DNA of 50,648 bases from Actinomycetales bacterium (GTDB taxonomy: Bacteria; Actinomycetota; Actinomycetes; Actinomycetales; Microbacteriaceae), in the NCBI GenBank assembly GCA_015655445.1, contig JAATFA010000064.1, positions 1-50,648 on the forward strand. The letters run 5' to 3'. Below are positions 17,061 through 28,026 of this stretch, piece by piece (the stretch's first letter is position 1; every line of letters begins with the position of its first letter). The position numbers were made by a program, and so were the translations under genes. The notes beneath the pieces were generated by a model. It saw nothing but the letters and a program-made list of their open reading frames with translations. It did no database searches and had not been told where the DNA came from.

Positions 17061-19502
17061 TCACGCGACCGAGCTGTAGGCGACGATGCCGCGGCGGATG
17101 GCGTCGATGGCGGCGCGCGCGGTCGGCCCGACGCGCCCGGAGGCGACGAGCGAGATCTGGTCGAGCAGGTCGATCGCCTGCTTCGACCAGCGCACGAAGT
17201 CCCCGGCGGCGAGGTCGGCCTGCCCGAGCACGGCGTCGAGGCTCGCACCGCGCGCCCACTGGTGCATCGCGAGGCTCAGGCCCGTGCCGAGCGGGTCGCT
17301 GCCGGGCAGCCCGCGATCGCGCTCGAGGTCGTCCAGCCGCGCCCACAGCTCCTGCGTGCGGTCGAGGGCCGCGCGGAACGGGCCGCGGGGAAGCGTGCGC
17401 TCGTCCGTCGGCCCCTCCTCGCGGCGCGGCTCGTACACGATCGCGGTCGCCATGGCCGCGAGGGAGGCGGGGTCGAGCTCCGTCCACACCTCGCGGCGCA
17501 GGCATTCGGCGACGAGGAGGTCGCGCTCGCCGTAGATGCGGCGCAGCGTGCGCCCGTGCGGGCCGAGGCGGATCTCCTCGTCATCTCCGCGCACGAGGTA
17601 GCCGAGCTCGAGGAGCACGTCCGTCACGCGGTCGAAGACCTTCGCGACTGCGCCCGTGCGCGTGTCGATCTGACGCTCGAGCGACTCCGTCTGCCGCGCG
17701 AGGCGCCACCAGCGCTCGGCCCAGCGCGCGTGCTGCTCGCGCTCCGCGCAGCCGTGGCACGGATGCTGCCGCATGCGCTTGCGCAGCTCGGCGACGCGCT
17801 GCTGCCGCCGGTCGCGCTCGGCGTGGCTCGCCTGCTCGGCCTTGCCGCTGCGGCGCTCGAGGTCGGTGAGCTGCCGGCGCAGGTCCCAGTACTCGCCGAA
17901 GTCGCCCAGGTGGCACTGCATGGCGCGCTCGTAGCCCGCGAGCGACTCGCGCTGCTGGCGCACACGCCGGGCAAGGTCGACGACCGCGCGGTCGGCCTGG
18001 AACTGCGCGAACGAGCTCTCGAGGATGCGCCGCGTGCGCTCGCGCCCGAACTGGTCGATGAGGTTGACAGCCATGTTGTACGTCGGCCGGAAGCTCGAGT
18101 TGAGCGGATAGCTGCGCCGGCTCGCGAGCGACGCGACACTCTGCGGGTGCAGCTCAGGCGACCACTGGATGACGGAGTGCCCCTCGACGTCGATGCCGCG
18201 GCGGCCCGCCCGCCCCGTGAGCTGCGTGTACTCCCCCGGCGTGATGGGCACGCGCGCCTCGCCGTTGAACTTCTCGAGCTTCTCGAGCACGACCGTGCGC
18301 GCGGGCATGTTGATGCCGAGAGCGAGCGTCTCCGTCGCGAAGACGACCTTGAGCAGCTTGCGCTGGAAGAGCTCCTCGACGACCTCCTTGAACGCCGGCA
18401 GCAGCCCCGCGTGGTGCGCGGCGACGCCCCGCTCGAGCCCCTCGAGCCAGTGCCAGTAGCCGAGCACGGCGAGGTCCTCGTCGCGCAGCGTGCGGCAGCG
18501 CTCCTCCACGATCGCGCGGATCTCCTCGCGCTCCCAGCCCTGCGTGAGCGAGACGCCCGAACGCAGCACCTGGCGCACCGCCGAGTCGCAGCCGATGCGG
18601 CTGAAGACGAAGAAGATCGCCGGCAGGAGGCTCTTCGACTCGAGCAGGCGCACGACGTCCTGCCGGTCGAGGCGCTCGCGGCCGAGACCGCGCGGTCCCC
18701 CGTGGTGCCTGCCCTTCCAGCGGTCAGGCTGGCGCATCCCGGCCGAGGTCGCGAGGCGGACGAGCTCGGGGTTGACGCGATTGGTCGCCGAGAGCTCGGT
18801 CGCCGCGGCCGTCGTCGGCGACTCGAAGAGGTCGATGAGCTTGCCGCCGACGAGCACGTGCTGCTCGAGCGGCACGGGCCGCTCCTCCGAGACGATGACG
18901 TCCGTCTCGCCGCGCACCGCCTGCAGCCAGTCGCCGAACTCCTCCGCGTTCGAGACCGTGGCCGAGAGCGAGATGAGACGCACGCGCTGCGGCAGGTGGA
19001 TGATGACCTCCTCCCACACGGCGCCCCGGAAGCGGTCGGCGAGGTAGTGCACCTCGTCCATGACGACGTAGGAGAGGTCGCGCAGCAGGTCGGAGTCGGC
19101 GTAGAGCATGTTGCGCAGCACCTCGGTCGTCATGACGACGATGCGCGCTCCGCTGTTGACGTTCGTGTCGCCCGTGAGCAGCCCGACCTCGTCGGCGCCG
19201 TACGCGTCGACGAGCTCGCGGAACTTCTGGTTGCTGAGCGCCTTCATCGGCGCCGTGTAGAAGACCTTCGCGGTCGGGTCGAACATCGCGAGGAAGACCG
19301 CGAACTCCGCGACGATCGTCTTGCCCGCGCCCGTCGGGGCCGCGACGAGCACACTACGCCCCTCCTCGAGGGTCTCGCACGCGGCGTGCTGGAACGGGTC
19401 GAGCTCGAAGCTGAGCTCGCGCTCGAACGCCTCGAGCCGCGGATGACGCGACCGCGAGCGCCAGGCGGCCATGCGCTCCGCCGGGGACAGTTCCGCGCTC
19501 AC
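17061..19502 (-). CDS. helY: Ski2/Mtr4-like DExH helicase HelY
   Basis: The 813-residue protein has motif I APTGAGKT near residue 56, motif II DEVH, motif III SAT, and the motif VI region QLTGRAGRRGIDVEGHSVIQ, followed by the helical DSHCT domain of Ski2-like helicases. In mycobacteria helY (Rv2092c) sits next to tatC/tatA and pafBC, as here. The role is probably RNA unwinding or surveillance, not established for this protein. The GTG is preceded at six bases by TAAGCT, whose TAA is also the tatC stop, so a leaderless internal transcript is possible. An alternative ATG at 19472 has GGAG upstream. Confidence 0.93.
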   Translation of the reverse strand: MSAELSPAERMAAWRSRSRHPRLEAFERELSFELDPFQHAACETLEEGRSVLVAAPTGAGKTIVAEFAVFLAMFDPTAKVFYTAPMKALSNQKFRELVDAYGADEVGLLTGDTNVNSGARIVVMTTEVLRNMLYADSDLLRDLSYVVMDEVHYLADRFRGAVWEEVIIHLPQRVRLISLSATVSNAEEFGDWLQAVRGETDVIVSEERPVPLEQHVLVGGKLIDLFESPTTAAATELSATNRVNPELVRLATSAGMRQPDRWKGRHHGGPRGLGRERLDRQDVVRLLESKSLLPAIFFVFSRIGCDSAVRQVLRSGVSLTQGWEREEIRAIVEERCRTLRDEDLAVLGYWHWLEGLERGVAAHHAGLLPAFKEVVEELFQRKLLKVVFATETLALGINMPARTVVLEKLEKFNGEARVPITPGEYTQLTGRAGRRGIDVEGHSVIQWSPELHPQSVASLASRRSYPLNSSFRPTYNMAVNLIDQFGRERTRRILESSFAQFQADRAVVDLARRVRQQRESLAGYERAMQCHLGDFGEYWDLRRQLTDLERRSGKAEQASHAERDRRQQRVAELRKRMRQHPCHGCAEREQHARWAERWWRLARQTESLERQIDTRTGAVAKVFDRVTDVLLELGYLVRGDDEEIRLGPHGRTLRRIYGERDLLVAECLRREVWTELDPASLAAMATAIVYEPRREEGPTDERTLPRGPFRAALDRTQELWARLDDLERDRGLPGSDPLGTGLSLAMHQWARGASLDAVLGQADLAAGDFVRWSKQAIDLLDQISLVASGRVGPTARAAIDAIRRGIVAYSSVA

Positions 19503-19508
19503 TCTTCG

Positions 19509-19514
19509 AGCTTA
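19509..19514 (-). promoter_or_regulatory. -10-like hexamer of an internal helY promoter
   Basis: TAAGCT ends six bases before the helY GTG and contains the tatC stop codon. The gene is also within reach of tatAC readthrough. Confidence 0.35.
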
Positions 19515-20309
19515 CGTGGCGAGGGATCCCTCCAGCTGTGCCTCCCTGCGGGCGATCTGCCGATCGTGGAGCATCGCGACGGCGGCCGCGCCGAAGTACA
19601 GCATGACCATCGGGACGGCGAGCAGGAACATGGAGAGCACGTCCGCCGCGGGCGTCGCGATCGCGGTGAAGACGCAGATGAGGATGAGCGCGACGCGCCA
19701 GCCCTTGAGGATCGTCTTCGCGGAGAGCACGCGCACGAAGTTGAGCAGCACGAGGAAGACGGGCAGCACGAACGCGACGCCCGTCGCGATGAGCAGCTTG
19801 AGGATGAAGTCGTAGTAGTCGTTCGCGTTGAGGTAGGCGAGATAGTCCTTCGACACGAAGCCGAGCATGAGCTGCACGATGTGCGGCATGACGAACCATC
19901 CCGCCGCGCACCCCGCGAAGAAGAGCGGGATCGCCGTGAGCAGGAAGGACAGCGCGTACACCTTCTCCTTGCGCACGAGGCCGGGCACGAGGAAGGCCCA
20001 GATCTGGTAGAGCCAGATCGGGCTCGCCGCGACGATGGCGATCGTGAGCGCGATCTGGATCTGCAGGTCGAACGCCGTCGTGACGCCCGAGAACGTGAGA
20101 TTGGCGCTGTGGTTGGCCGAGCGGGCGAACGCCTTCACGGGCGCGCTCATCCAGGAGAGCACGTACGGCGCGACGATGAACCCGGCCACGGCCGTCGCGA
20201 GGATCGCCGCAGCCGCGATCATAAGGCGTCGGCGGAGCTCGTTGAGATGCTCGCCGAGGGACATGCGCGCCTCGGTCCCCCGCCCGCGGCCCTTCGGTCG
20301 CGTGGCCAC
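19512..20309 (-). CDS. tatC: Sec-independent protein translocase TatC
   Basis: The 265-residue protein has six membrane helices and the conserved MSLGEHLNELRRRL start of the receptor loop, followed by PYVLSWM, IWLYQIWAFLVPGL and ATPAADVLSMFLLAVP. TatC recognises twin-arginine signal peptides. The GTG at 20309 is chosen because actinobacterial TatC has a short charged tail before MSLGEHL; an ATG at 20264 with GAGG upstream is the alternative. It lies five bases after tatA. At least one Tat substrate is present in the window (the amine oxidase at 34618). Confidence 0.94.
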   Translation of the reverse strand: MATRPKGRGRGTEARMSLGEHLNELRRRLMIAAAAILATAVAGFIVAPYVLSWMSAPVKAFARSANHSANLTFSGVTTAFDLQIQIALTIAIVAASPIWLYQIWAFLVPGLVRKEKVYALSFLLTAIPLFFAGCAAGWFVMPHIVQLMLGFVSKDYLAYLNANDYYDFILKLLIATGVAFVLPVFLVLLNFVRVLSAKTILKGWRVALILICVFTAIATPAADVLSMFLLAVPMVMLYFGAAAVAMLHDRQIARREAQLEGSLAT

Positions 20310-20314
20310 GGCGG

Positions 20315-20584
20315 TCAGGACTTCGGGCGCGTGGAGGCGCTCCGCGGCTTGCGGGCCGGCGCGGTCTTTGCCTCCGCGACGGGCTCGTCGTCCTCGAACG
20401 TGCCGTCCTCGTCGTTCGCCGTGTCGGCCGCACGCTCGTCGCTGAGGGTGCGGACCTCCTTGCGGAAGATCCTCATGGACTGGCCGACGCTGCGGGCGAG
20501 GCCCGGCAGCTTCGGCGCGCCGAAGAGAAGGAGGACGACGAGGACGAGGATGAGCAGGTGCCATCCGGTGAGGTTGCCGAACAT
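20315..20584 (-). CDS. tatA: Sec-independent translocase subunit TatA
   Basis: The 89-residue protein starts with one membrane helix (LTGWHLLILVLVVLLLFGAP), the FGAPKLPGLARSVGQSMRIF hinge and amphipathic helix of TatA, then a charged acidic/basic tail. TatA oligomers form the translocation path. AAGAGGA precedes the ATG. Immediately upstream of tatC; the 39-base spacer to the previous gene leaves room for little more than the ribosome site. Confidence 0.95.
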   Translation of the reverse strand: MFGNLTGWHLLILVLVVLLLFGAPKLPGLARSVGQSMRIFRKEVRTLSDERAADTANDEDGTFEDDEPVAEAKTAPARKPRSASTRPKS

Positions 20585-20623
20585 ATGCGTCCTCTTCTTG
20601 GTCTGGGCGTTCCTCGCGGAACT

Positions 20624-20998
20624 CTACGTGATCGTCTCAGTGTACGCCAGCCTCGCCGCCGTGGCCCGGTGCCAGCGCGTGGGATCGGGACCGAAGCCGA
20701 GCAGGACCTCGCCGTGCGTGCGGGGGTCGTCGAGGTGCACGACGGTGACCGGCTGGCGCACGAGCCACACATCCCACGGAGCGGTCGTGATCTTGCGCGC
20801 CTCCCACCTCTCCCCCGCGTGCCGATAGCGCACCGTGATGCGCGGGGCGCGGGAGCGGCCGCCGTCCGCGAGCCGCGCGCGGCCGCGCGAGCGCTCGCCA
20901 CGGTCGAGCACGAGGCGACGGCGATAGCGCCGAAGGCGCGCGAGTCCGAACCACAGGGCGATGAGGAGGGCGACGGCGAGCGCGACGACGAGTCCCAT
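20624..20998 (-). CDS. conserved membrane protein of unknown function between pafC and tatA
   Basis: The 124-residue protein has one N-terminal membrane helix (GLVVALAVALLIALWFGLAR) and a basic linker, then a soluble domain beginning PRITVRYRHAGERWEARKIT and ending RWHRATAARLAYTETIT. I do not recognise the domain. Its ATG overlaps the pafC stop by one base (TGATG) and tatA follows after 39 bases, so it is expressed with the paf-tat unit. Confidence 0.75.
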   Translation of the reverse strand: MGLVVALAVALLIALWFGLARLRRYRRRLVLDRGERSRGRARLADGGRSRAPRITVRYRHAGERWEARKITTAPWDVWLVRQPVTVVHLDDPRTHGEVLLGFGPDPTRWHRATAARLAYTETIT

Positions 20999-21987
20999 CA
21001 GCGCTCCCCCTCGCGGCCGTAGCGCGCGGCCCCCGCGCGCGCCCACTCCGCGACCGTGCGACGGGCGTCGGGCGGCTCGACGACGGTCGCGAGCCCGGCG
21101 AGACCCGTGATGAGGCGCTTGAGGCCGTGGTAGTGGGAGACGCGCACGGTCACGCGCACGCGGTCGCCCACCGCGCGGGTCGTGCTGCCCTCGGGGATGT
21201 AGTCCGCGAGGAGCGGGAGCGCGGACGGGACGACGTCCACCGTCACGACGAGGTCGTCGGGCGAGCCCTCGAAGAGCGAGTCGGGCAGCGCGACGTCGGC
21301 GGGCCGCCGGCGGATCGGGTCGTCGGTCACGACGAGGTCCGACATCCGGTCCAGCCGGAAGGTGCGGACGGCCTCCCGCCCATGGTCCCAGCCGCGCAGG
21401 TACCAGTCGGCGTCGACCGACTCGACGCGCAACGGGTCGACGCGTCGCTCCTCGCGCTCGCCGCGCAGTCCGCGGTACCCGAAGCGCAGCTGGACGCCGA
21501 GCTCGACCGACCGGCGGATGAGCGCGAGCGCCTCGTCGACGTCGGACGCCTCGATCGCGACGCCCGTCGGCTCGCCCGACGCCCCGCGCGCGAGCTTGGA
21601 CATGAGGCTCGCGATGGCCGCCCGCCCGCCGTGCTCGGGCAGCGACGAGAGGTACTGCAGCCCGGCGATGAGGGCAGCCGCCTCGCGCGCGGAGAAGCGT
21701 GGCGAGTCGTCGATCGCGACGAGGTTCGTCAGGACGATCTCGTCGTTCTCCTCGAAGTCGTCCCACGCGATGTCGAACAGGTCGCCGTGCTGGTAGGAGG
21801 CCGTCTCCCCGGGCACGCCGCTCACGGCGATGAGGCGCACGGCATCCCGGATCTGCTCCTCGGGCACCCCGAAGTGCCGCGCCGTCTCGCTCACCGAGAT
21901 GCGGTCGTGGTCCATGAGGAACGGCACGAGGGAGAGCAGGAAGGCGAGCTTGTCCTGCGCGTGCAAGGGGCGCGGTCGCTCAGCCAT
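20998..21987 (-). CDS. pafC: WYL-domain transcriptional regulator PafC
   Basis: The 329-residue protein has an N-terminal HTH (KLAFLLSLVPFLMDHDRISV, then SETARHFGVPEEQIRDAVRL) and a WYL domain (about 140-215) with RRVDPLRVESVDADWYLRGW. In mycobacteria PafB and PafC form a heterodimer-like activator of the LexA-independent DNA-damage regulon, needing a ligand sensed by the WYL domains. The ATG at 21987 overlaps the pafB stop by eight bases. No proteasome, pup or pafA gene is present in the window, so the name-giving linkage is absent here. Confidence 0.93.
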   Translation of the reverse strand: MAERPRPLHAQDKLAFLLSLVPFLMDHDRISVSETARHFGVPEEQIRDAVRLIAVSGVPGETASYQHGDLFDIAWDDFEENDEIVLTNLVAIDDSPRFSAREAAALIAGLQYLSSLPEHGGRAAIASLMSKLARGASGEPTGVAIEASDVDEALALIRRSVELGVQLRFGYRGLRGEREERRVDPLRVESVDADWYLRGWDHGREAVRTFRLDRMSDLVVTDDPIRRRPADVALPDSLFEGSPDDLVVTVDVVPSALPLLADYIPEGSTTRAVGDRVRVTVRVSHYHGLKRLITGLAGLATVVEPPDARRTVAEWARAGAARYGREGER

Positions 21988-22969
21988 GCGCGAGCGCCGT
22001 CCGCTCGAGCCGGTCGCGCACGGCCTCGCGGAGGGACTCGGGCGCGAGCACGAGCACCTCCGGGCCGTAGCTCGCGAGCTCCTCGGCGAGCAGCTCGGCG
22101 TCGGTGTAGTGCAGCACGAGCCGGTCGCCCTCGCGCGACGTGTCGCGGCGCTTCGCGAGCCGCGTCTCGGCGTCCGACCCCGGCTCGACGAGCACCTCGG
22201 CCGTGCGCTCCGTCCAGATCCGCTCGAGCTCGCGCTGCGCGGTCGCGGTGGCCTCGGGCGGGAAGGGCGCATAGCTCCTCGAGGTGACCGCGACGGGACC
22301 CACGATGCGCCGCAGCAGGAAGTTGCGCGTGCCGTGCGCGTTCCGGTCCTCCCCGTGCAGGAGCCAGCGCCCGCGGTGCTGGATGAGGGCGATGGGGGCG
22401 ACGACGCGGTGCCGCGCGCTGTGCTCGCCGGGCTTGAGGTAGTCGAACTCGACGAGGTGGTGTCGGTCGAGGGCCGTGCGGAGCGGCTCGAAGGCGGCCT
22501 CGCGCACGCGCACGCGCGGCGCGTAGCCGAGCACGGGATCCTCGGCCGCGACGCCGAGGGATCGCAGCTTGAGCAGCGCGCGGCGCGACTCGGCCGAGAG
22601 CGACCCCTCCCGCCACACCATGGCCGCGAGGTTGAGCAGCGTCGTCTCCTCCGCCGAGAAGGTCACGTCGGCGGGCAGGTCGTAGGCTCCCTTGGGGATG
22701 CGGTAGCGCAGGGTCTGGTTGTTGCCCGCGGCGCCCGGCGACTCGATCGTCTCGAGCGGGATGCCGAGCTCGCGGATGTCGTCCTTGTCGCGTTCGAACT
22801 GGCGCTCGAGGTTCGCGTTGTCGCCCGTGCGCGAGTAGCGCTGCCGGTAGCCCTGGACCGTCGAGAGGATCTCCGTCTTCGTGAGCCCCGACTCGGTCGC
22901 GAGCAGGGCGAGCACGAGGCTGAACAGGCGCTCCTCGACCGGGACGCGGGGGGCCGGAGAAGCGGGCAC
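21980..22969 (-). CDS. pafB: WYL-domain transcriptional regulator PafB
   Basis: The 329-residue protein has an N-terminal winged HTH (VEERLFSLVLALLATESGLT through RDKDDIRELGIPLETI) and a WYL domain containing DYLKPGEHSARHRVVAPIAL and GRWLLHGEDRN. It partners PafC in activating damage-response promoters of the TTGTCRGTG-N8-TANNNT class; two or three such sequences occur in this window. The GTG at 22969 has AAGGA seven bases upstream. It begins 47 bases after the FKBP gene. Confidence 0.93.
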   Translation of the reverse strand: MPASPAPRVPVEERLFSLVLALLATESGLTKTEILSTVQGYRQRYSRTGDNANLERQFERDKDDIRELGIPLETIESPGAAGNNQTLRYRIPKGAYDLPADVTFSAEETTLLNLAAMVWREGSLSAESRRALLKLRSLGVAAEDPVLGYAPRVRVREAAFEPLRTALDRHHLVEFDYLKPGEHSARHRVVAPIALIQHRGRWLLHGEDRNAHGTRNFLLRRIVGPVAVTSRSYAPFPPEATATAQRELERIWTERTAEVLVEPGSDAETRLAKRRDTSREGDRLVLHYTDAELLAEELASYGPEVLVLAPESLREAVRDRLERTALAHG

Positions 22970-23016
22970 GGCGGATCCTTCGTGTCGGACGCCCGGCCGT
23001 GCGCGGCCGGCCGGTG

Positions 23017-23970
23017 CTACTGGATTCCCAGCACGTCGAAGACGATGACCATCGTAGAGTCCGCGGAGACGTTCTGGGGCACTTGCGCGTCGGAGCTGTT
23101 CTCCTTGGGCGGGATGACGACGACGACCTGCGACCCCACGCGGCTGCCGATGAGCGCCTTCGCCCATCCCGGGGCCACGCCGTCGGCGTGGTCCTTGACG
23201 CTCTCGGCGACGACGGCGACGGGCACGTCGTCATCCCAGCTCGTGCCGTCGACCGTCTTGGCGTCCCAGTCCACGGCCGTGTAGTTGACGAGGACCGTGT
23301 CGCCCTTCTTCACCTCGCGGCCCGAGCCCTGCTTGAGCGTGCTGATCCGCAGGTCCGTCGGGGCCTTCTCGTTCGGCACGCTGATGCCCGGTCGTCCCGC
23401 GGGCGTGAGGGTCACCGCGGGCATGCCGTTCATCCCCGGCACGTTGCGTCCGGTGGCCTTGCCTGCGTACGCGCGCATGACGTCGACGATCGCGACGATC
23501 GTCGCCTTGTCGCTCACGCCCGCCTGCGCGCCCGCCCCCGCGCCGAAGAAGCTGCCGATCGTCGTCGTGTAGGCGAGCCGGGAGCCGACCGTGCGGCACG
23601 CGACGGCGTGCGAGAGGATCTGCCCCTTCGCGCCCGCCTTCTGCAGGAAGCTCCCCGTCTTCGAGTACTCGGTCGCCGTGAGCGTCTCCCCCGTCGCGCC
23701 GAGATAGACGGTCACGTCGAGCGCCGCGACGTCGCCGTAGCGCACGACGCGGCCCGTGCCGGTGTGGATCGTCGACACCTGGGCGCCGTCGGTCACGAGC
23801 GGCGTCGGGAAGTCCGTCTTCGGCTCCGCCCCGAGGCGGCCCGTCGCCTCGACGACCGAGGACGCGGCCCCTGCGTGGTTCTCCGGCTCGCACGGCTGGT
23901 TCACGGCGCTGCACCCGACGAGCGTGGTTCCGAGCACCGCGAGCACGATGAGCGCGGAGGTAGTGCGCAC
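23017..23970 (-). CDS. FKBP-type peptidyl-prolyl isomerase, exported lipoprotein
   Basis: The 317-residue protein starts with a lipoprotein signal (VRTTSALIVLAVLGTTLVGC, cysteine 20) and contains a degenerate FKBP-like repeat (about 65-150) and a better conserved C-terminal FKBP domain (VKKGDTVLVNYTAVDWDAKT, later WAKALIGSRVGSQVVVVIPP). It probably assists folding of exported proteins at the membrane surface. The GTG has GTGAGG five bases upstream. It lies 43 bases after trmI and 47 before pafB in a long cotranscribed run. Confidence 0.9.
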   Translation of the reverse strand: MRTTSALIVLAVLGTTLVGCSAVNQPCEPENHAGAASSVVEATGRLGAEPKTDFPTPLVTDGAQVSTIHTGTGRVVRYGDVAALDVTVYLGATGETLTATEYSKTGSFLQKAGAKGQILSHAVACRTVGSRLAYTTTIGSFFGAGAGAQAGVSDKATIVAIVDVMRAYAGKATGRNVPGMNGMPAVTLTPAGRPGISVPNEKAPTDLRISTLKQGSGREVKKGDTVLVNYTAVDWDAKTVDGTSWDDDVPVAVVAESVKDHADGVAPGWAKALIGSRVGSQVVVVIPPKENSSDAQVPQNVSADSTMVIVFDVLGIQ

Positions 23971-24013
23971 GAAATCCTCACTTCGTCGTTCCGGCGGGAG
24001 AGCAGGAACCACT

Positions 24014-25716
<1,703 letters not shown>

Positions 25717-25819
25717 GAGCATCCACTGTACCGAGCGGCGGTGACGGGCCCGGGCCGGGGCGGGTCCGCCGTATCCTGGACAGAGCCCGGGCTCCGAGTC
25801 CGGTCGGCGAGGACGGATC

Positions 25820-26707
25820 GTGGCAGAGACATTCGCGCAGGGACGGCTCCTGGTCGTCGCGTTCGAGGGCTGGAACGACGCCGGGGAGGCGGCGAGCGGC
25901 GCCGCCCGCGTGCTGCGCGACTATCTGCGTCTCGAGCCGATCGCCGAGGTCGAGCCGGAGGACTACTTCGACTTCCAGTTCAACCGTCCGAGCGTGACCG
26001 TCGACGAGGCCGGCGAGCGCGTTCTCGTGTGGCCGAGCGTGACAATGTACGGTCCGGCCGAGCAGGACGGGCGCATCGCCGTGCTCCTCGGCACGGAGCC
26101 CTCCCGCGGCTGGAAGACCTTCAGCGACGAGATCATGGACGTGCTCGTGGACCAGGAGATCGACGGGATCGTCATGCTCGGGGCGCTCCTGGCCGACGTG
26201 CCCCACACGCGTCCGATCGCCGTCTCCGCCTCGAGCGACGACCCCGAGCTGCGAGCCGAGTTCGGGCTCGAGCGCAGCACCTACGAGGGACCGGTCGGCA
26301 TCCTCTCGGTGCTCGCCGACGCGGCCGCTCGGCGCGGCATCCCCTCCATCTCGGTGTGGGCGTCGGTGCCGCACTACGTGCACAACGCGCCCTCCCCCAA
26401 GGCGACGCTCGCCCTCGTCGAGAAGCTCGAGGACCTGCTCGGGATGGACATCCCGCGCGGCGACCTCGTGGAGGAGGCGGCGGCGTGGGAGAGCGGCATC
26501 GACGCGCTCGCGAGTGACGACGACGACATGTCCTCGTACATCGAGCAGCTCGAGCAGGCCCGCGACACCGTCGACTCCCCCGAGGCGAGCGGCGAGGCGA
26601 TCGCGAAGGAGTTCGAGCGCTACCTGCGCCGGCGCGACGGCCGCAACCCCGGCAACGCGGGTGACGAGCCGTGGCGCCCGGACCGTCCGGACCGTCCAGA
26701 CGCCTGA
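25820..26707 (+). CDS. PAC2 family protein
   Basis: The 295-residue protein fits actinobacterial PAC2 (proteasome assembly chaperone-like) proteins: LLVVAFEGWNDAGEAASGAA near the start, YFDFQFNRPSV, LLGTEPSRGWKTF, GALLADVPHTRP and SVPHYVHNAPSPKATLAL. Bacterial function is unknown despite the eukaryotic name. The C-terminal 60 residues are charged and end in a Pro/Asp-rich tail. The GTG has GAGGA upstream and TATCCT at 25772-25777 is a plausible -10. Divergent from the HAD gene. Confidence 0.9.
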   Translation: MAETFAQGRLLVVAFEGWNDAGEAASGAARVLRDYLRLEPIAEVEPEDYFDFQFNRPSVTVDEAGERVLVWPSVTMYGPAEQDGRIAVLLGTEPSRGWKTFSDEIMDVLVDQEIDGIVMLGALLADVPHTRPIAVSASSDDPELRAEFGLERSTYEGPVGILSVLADAAARRGIPSISVWASVPHYVHNAPSPKATLALVEKLEDLLGMDIPRGDLVEEAAAWESGIDALASDDDDMSSYIEQLEQARDTVDSPEASGEAIAKEFERYLRRRDGRNPGNAGDEPWRPDRPDRPDA

Positions 26708-26735
26708 CGGTCGGGCTCGCGCGCGGGGCCGCGCG

Positions 26736-27977
26736 TCAGTCGGCGAGGCGCACGCCAAGCAGCGCGTCGATCGCGTCGAGCTCGACCGGGCCGAGCGGCG
26801 AGCCGGCGGCGATGCGTGCGTCGACCGCGGCGACCGCCCCGGGCGTGTCGAGGTCGTCGGCGAGTCGCGCGCGCACCGTCTCGAGCAGCCTGGGCAGGTG
26901 GGCGCCGTCCTGGTCCGGCGTCCGCCCGCTCGCGCGTGCGGCGGAGCGCCACCGGCTTAGGCGCTTCTCGGCGCGCTCGAGGTCGGCGGACGTCCACTCC
27001 CAGTCCTCGCGGTAGGCGTGCGCGAGGAGCGCGAGCCGCACGGCCGCGGGGCCGTGCCCCGCGTCGATGAGCTCGCGCACGAACACGAGGTTCCCGAGGG
27101 ACTTGCTCATCTTCTCGCCCCGGTAGGCGACGAGCCCGGCGTGGCAGTACACGCGCGCGAGCGGGCCCCCGGTGAGCGCGGCCGTGTGGGCGGCCCCGAA
27201 CTCGTGGTGCGGGAAGACGAGGTCCGACGCGCCGCCCTGCACCGTGAGCGGAACGCCGAGGGTGCGCTCGGCGATGACGCTGCACTCGACGTGCCAGCCG
27301 GGCCGGCCGGCCCCGACGACGGTGTCCCAGCTCGGCTCCCCCGGGCGCGGCCCGCGCCACAGGAGCGGGTCGAGCGGGTCCCGCTTGCCCGGGCGGTCCG
27401 GGTCCCCGCCGCGCTCTGCCGCGAGCTCGAGCATGCGTCCGCGCGACAGCCCGCTCTCCTCGCCGAGGCGCCACGGCGAGAGACGCTCCGCCGCCGCGGT
27501 GTCGAAGTACACGTCGTCGCCGAGGCGGTACGCGACGCCGTCGTCGAGCAGTCGCGCGACAGCCTCCGCGATGGGCCCGATGACCTCGGTGACGGCGACG
27601 AAGTGGTCCGGAGGGAGGATGCCGAGCGCGGCCATGTCACGGCGGAAGAGCTCGGTCTGCTCGGCGGCGAGCTCGCGCCAGTCGACGCCGCGCGCCGCGG
27701 CGCGCTCGAGCAGCGGGTCGTCGACGTCCGTCGTGTTCTGCGTGTACTCGACGCTCACGCGCGCGTCGACCCAGCACCGCACGAGGGTGTCGAACGCGAG
27801 GTACGTGTTCGCGTGGCCGAGGTGGGCGGCGTCGTAGGGGGTGATCCCGCACACGTAGAGGTGAGCCGGCCCGCCCGTCTCGGTCGGGACGAGCCGTCCG
27901 GACGCGGTGTCGTGCACGACGGGGGCGCTGCCGCGGCCCGGTAGGCGCGGGACCGGGGGCCTCGTCCACGTGCGCAC
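26736..27977 (-). CDS. mshC: cysteine:GlcN-inositol ligase MshC (mycothiol biosynthesis)
   Basis: The 413-residue protein resembles cysteinyl-tRNA synthetase but carries the MshC form of the first motif, VCGITPYDAAHLGHANTYLA (HLGH equals HIGH), zinc-ligand regions PGWHVECSVIAERTLG and FPHHEFGAAHTAAL, and KMSKSLGN. It ligates cysteine to GlcN-inositol in mycothiol synthesis. Length matches MshC and it lacks the CysRS anticodon domain. TAGTCT ends six bases before the GTG, supporting this start as leaderless. Convergent with PAC2, a neighbourhood also seen in other actinobacteria. Confidence 0.95.
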   Translation of the reverse strand: MRTWTRPPVPRLPGRGSAPVVHDTASGRLVPTETGGPAHLYVCGITPYDAAHLGHANTYLAFDTLVRCWVDARVSVEYTQNTTDVDDPLLERAAARGVDWRELAAEQTELFRRDMAALGILPPDHFVAVTEVIGPIAEAVARLLDDGVAYRLGDDVYFDTAAAERLSPWRLGEESGLSRGRMLELAAERGGDPDRPGKRDPLDPLLWRGPRPGEPSWDTVVGAGRPGWHVECSVIAERTLGVPLTVQGGASDLVFPHHEFGAAHTAALTGGPLARVYCHAGLVAYRGEKMSKSLGNLVFVRELIDAGHGPAAVRLALLAHAYREDWEWTSADLERAEKRLSRWRSAARASGRTPDQDGAHLPRLLETVRARLADDLDTPGAVAAVDARIAAGSPLGPVELDAIDALLGVRLAD

Positions 27978-27983
27978 CCTTCG

Positions 27984-27989
27984 AGACTA
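27984..27989 (-). promoter_or_regulatory. -10-like hexamer of a leaderless mshC transcript
   Basis: TAGTCT ends six bases before the mshC GTG. Confidence 0.4.
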
Positions 27990-28026
27990 GGGCGTCTCCC
28001 GCCCCTCCCCCGCCGCCCTCCCCGGA

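Noticed and set aside
16731-20828. 1365-codon plus-strand open frame
   Set aside because: Antisense to lnt, helY, tatC and tatA, which are all recognisable; composition is Arg/Ala/Glu-rich and no domain is seen.
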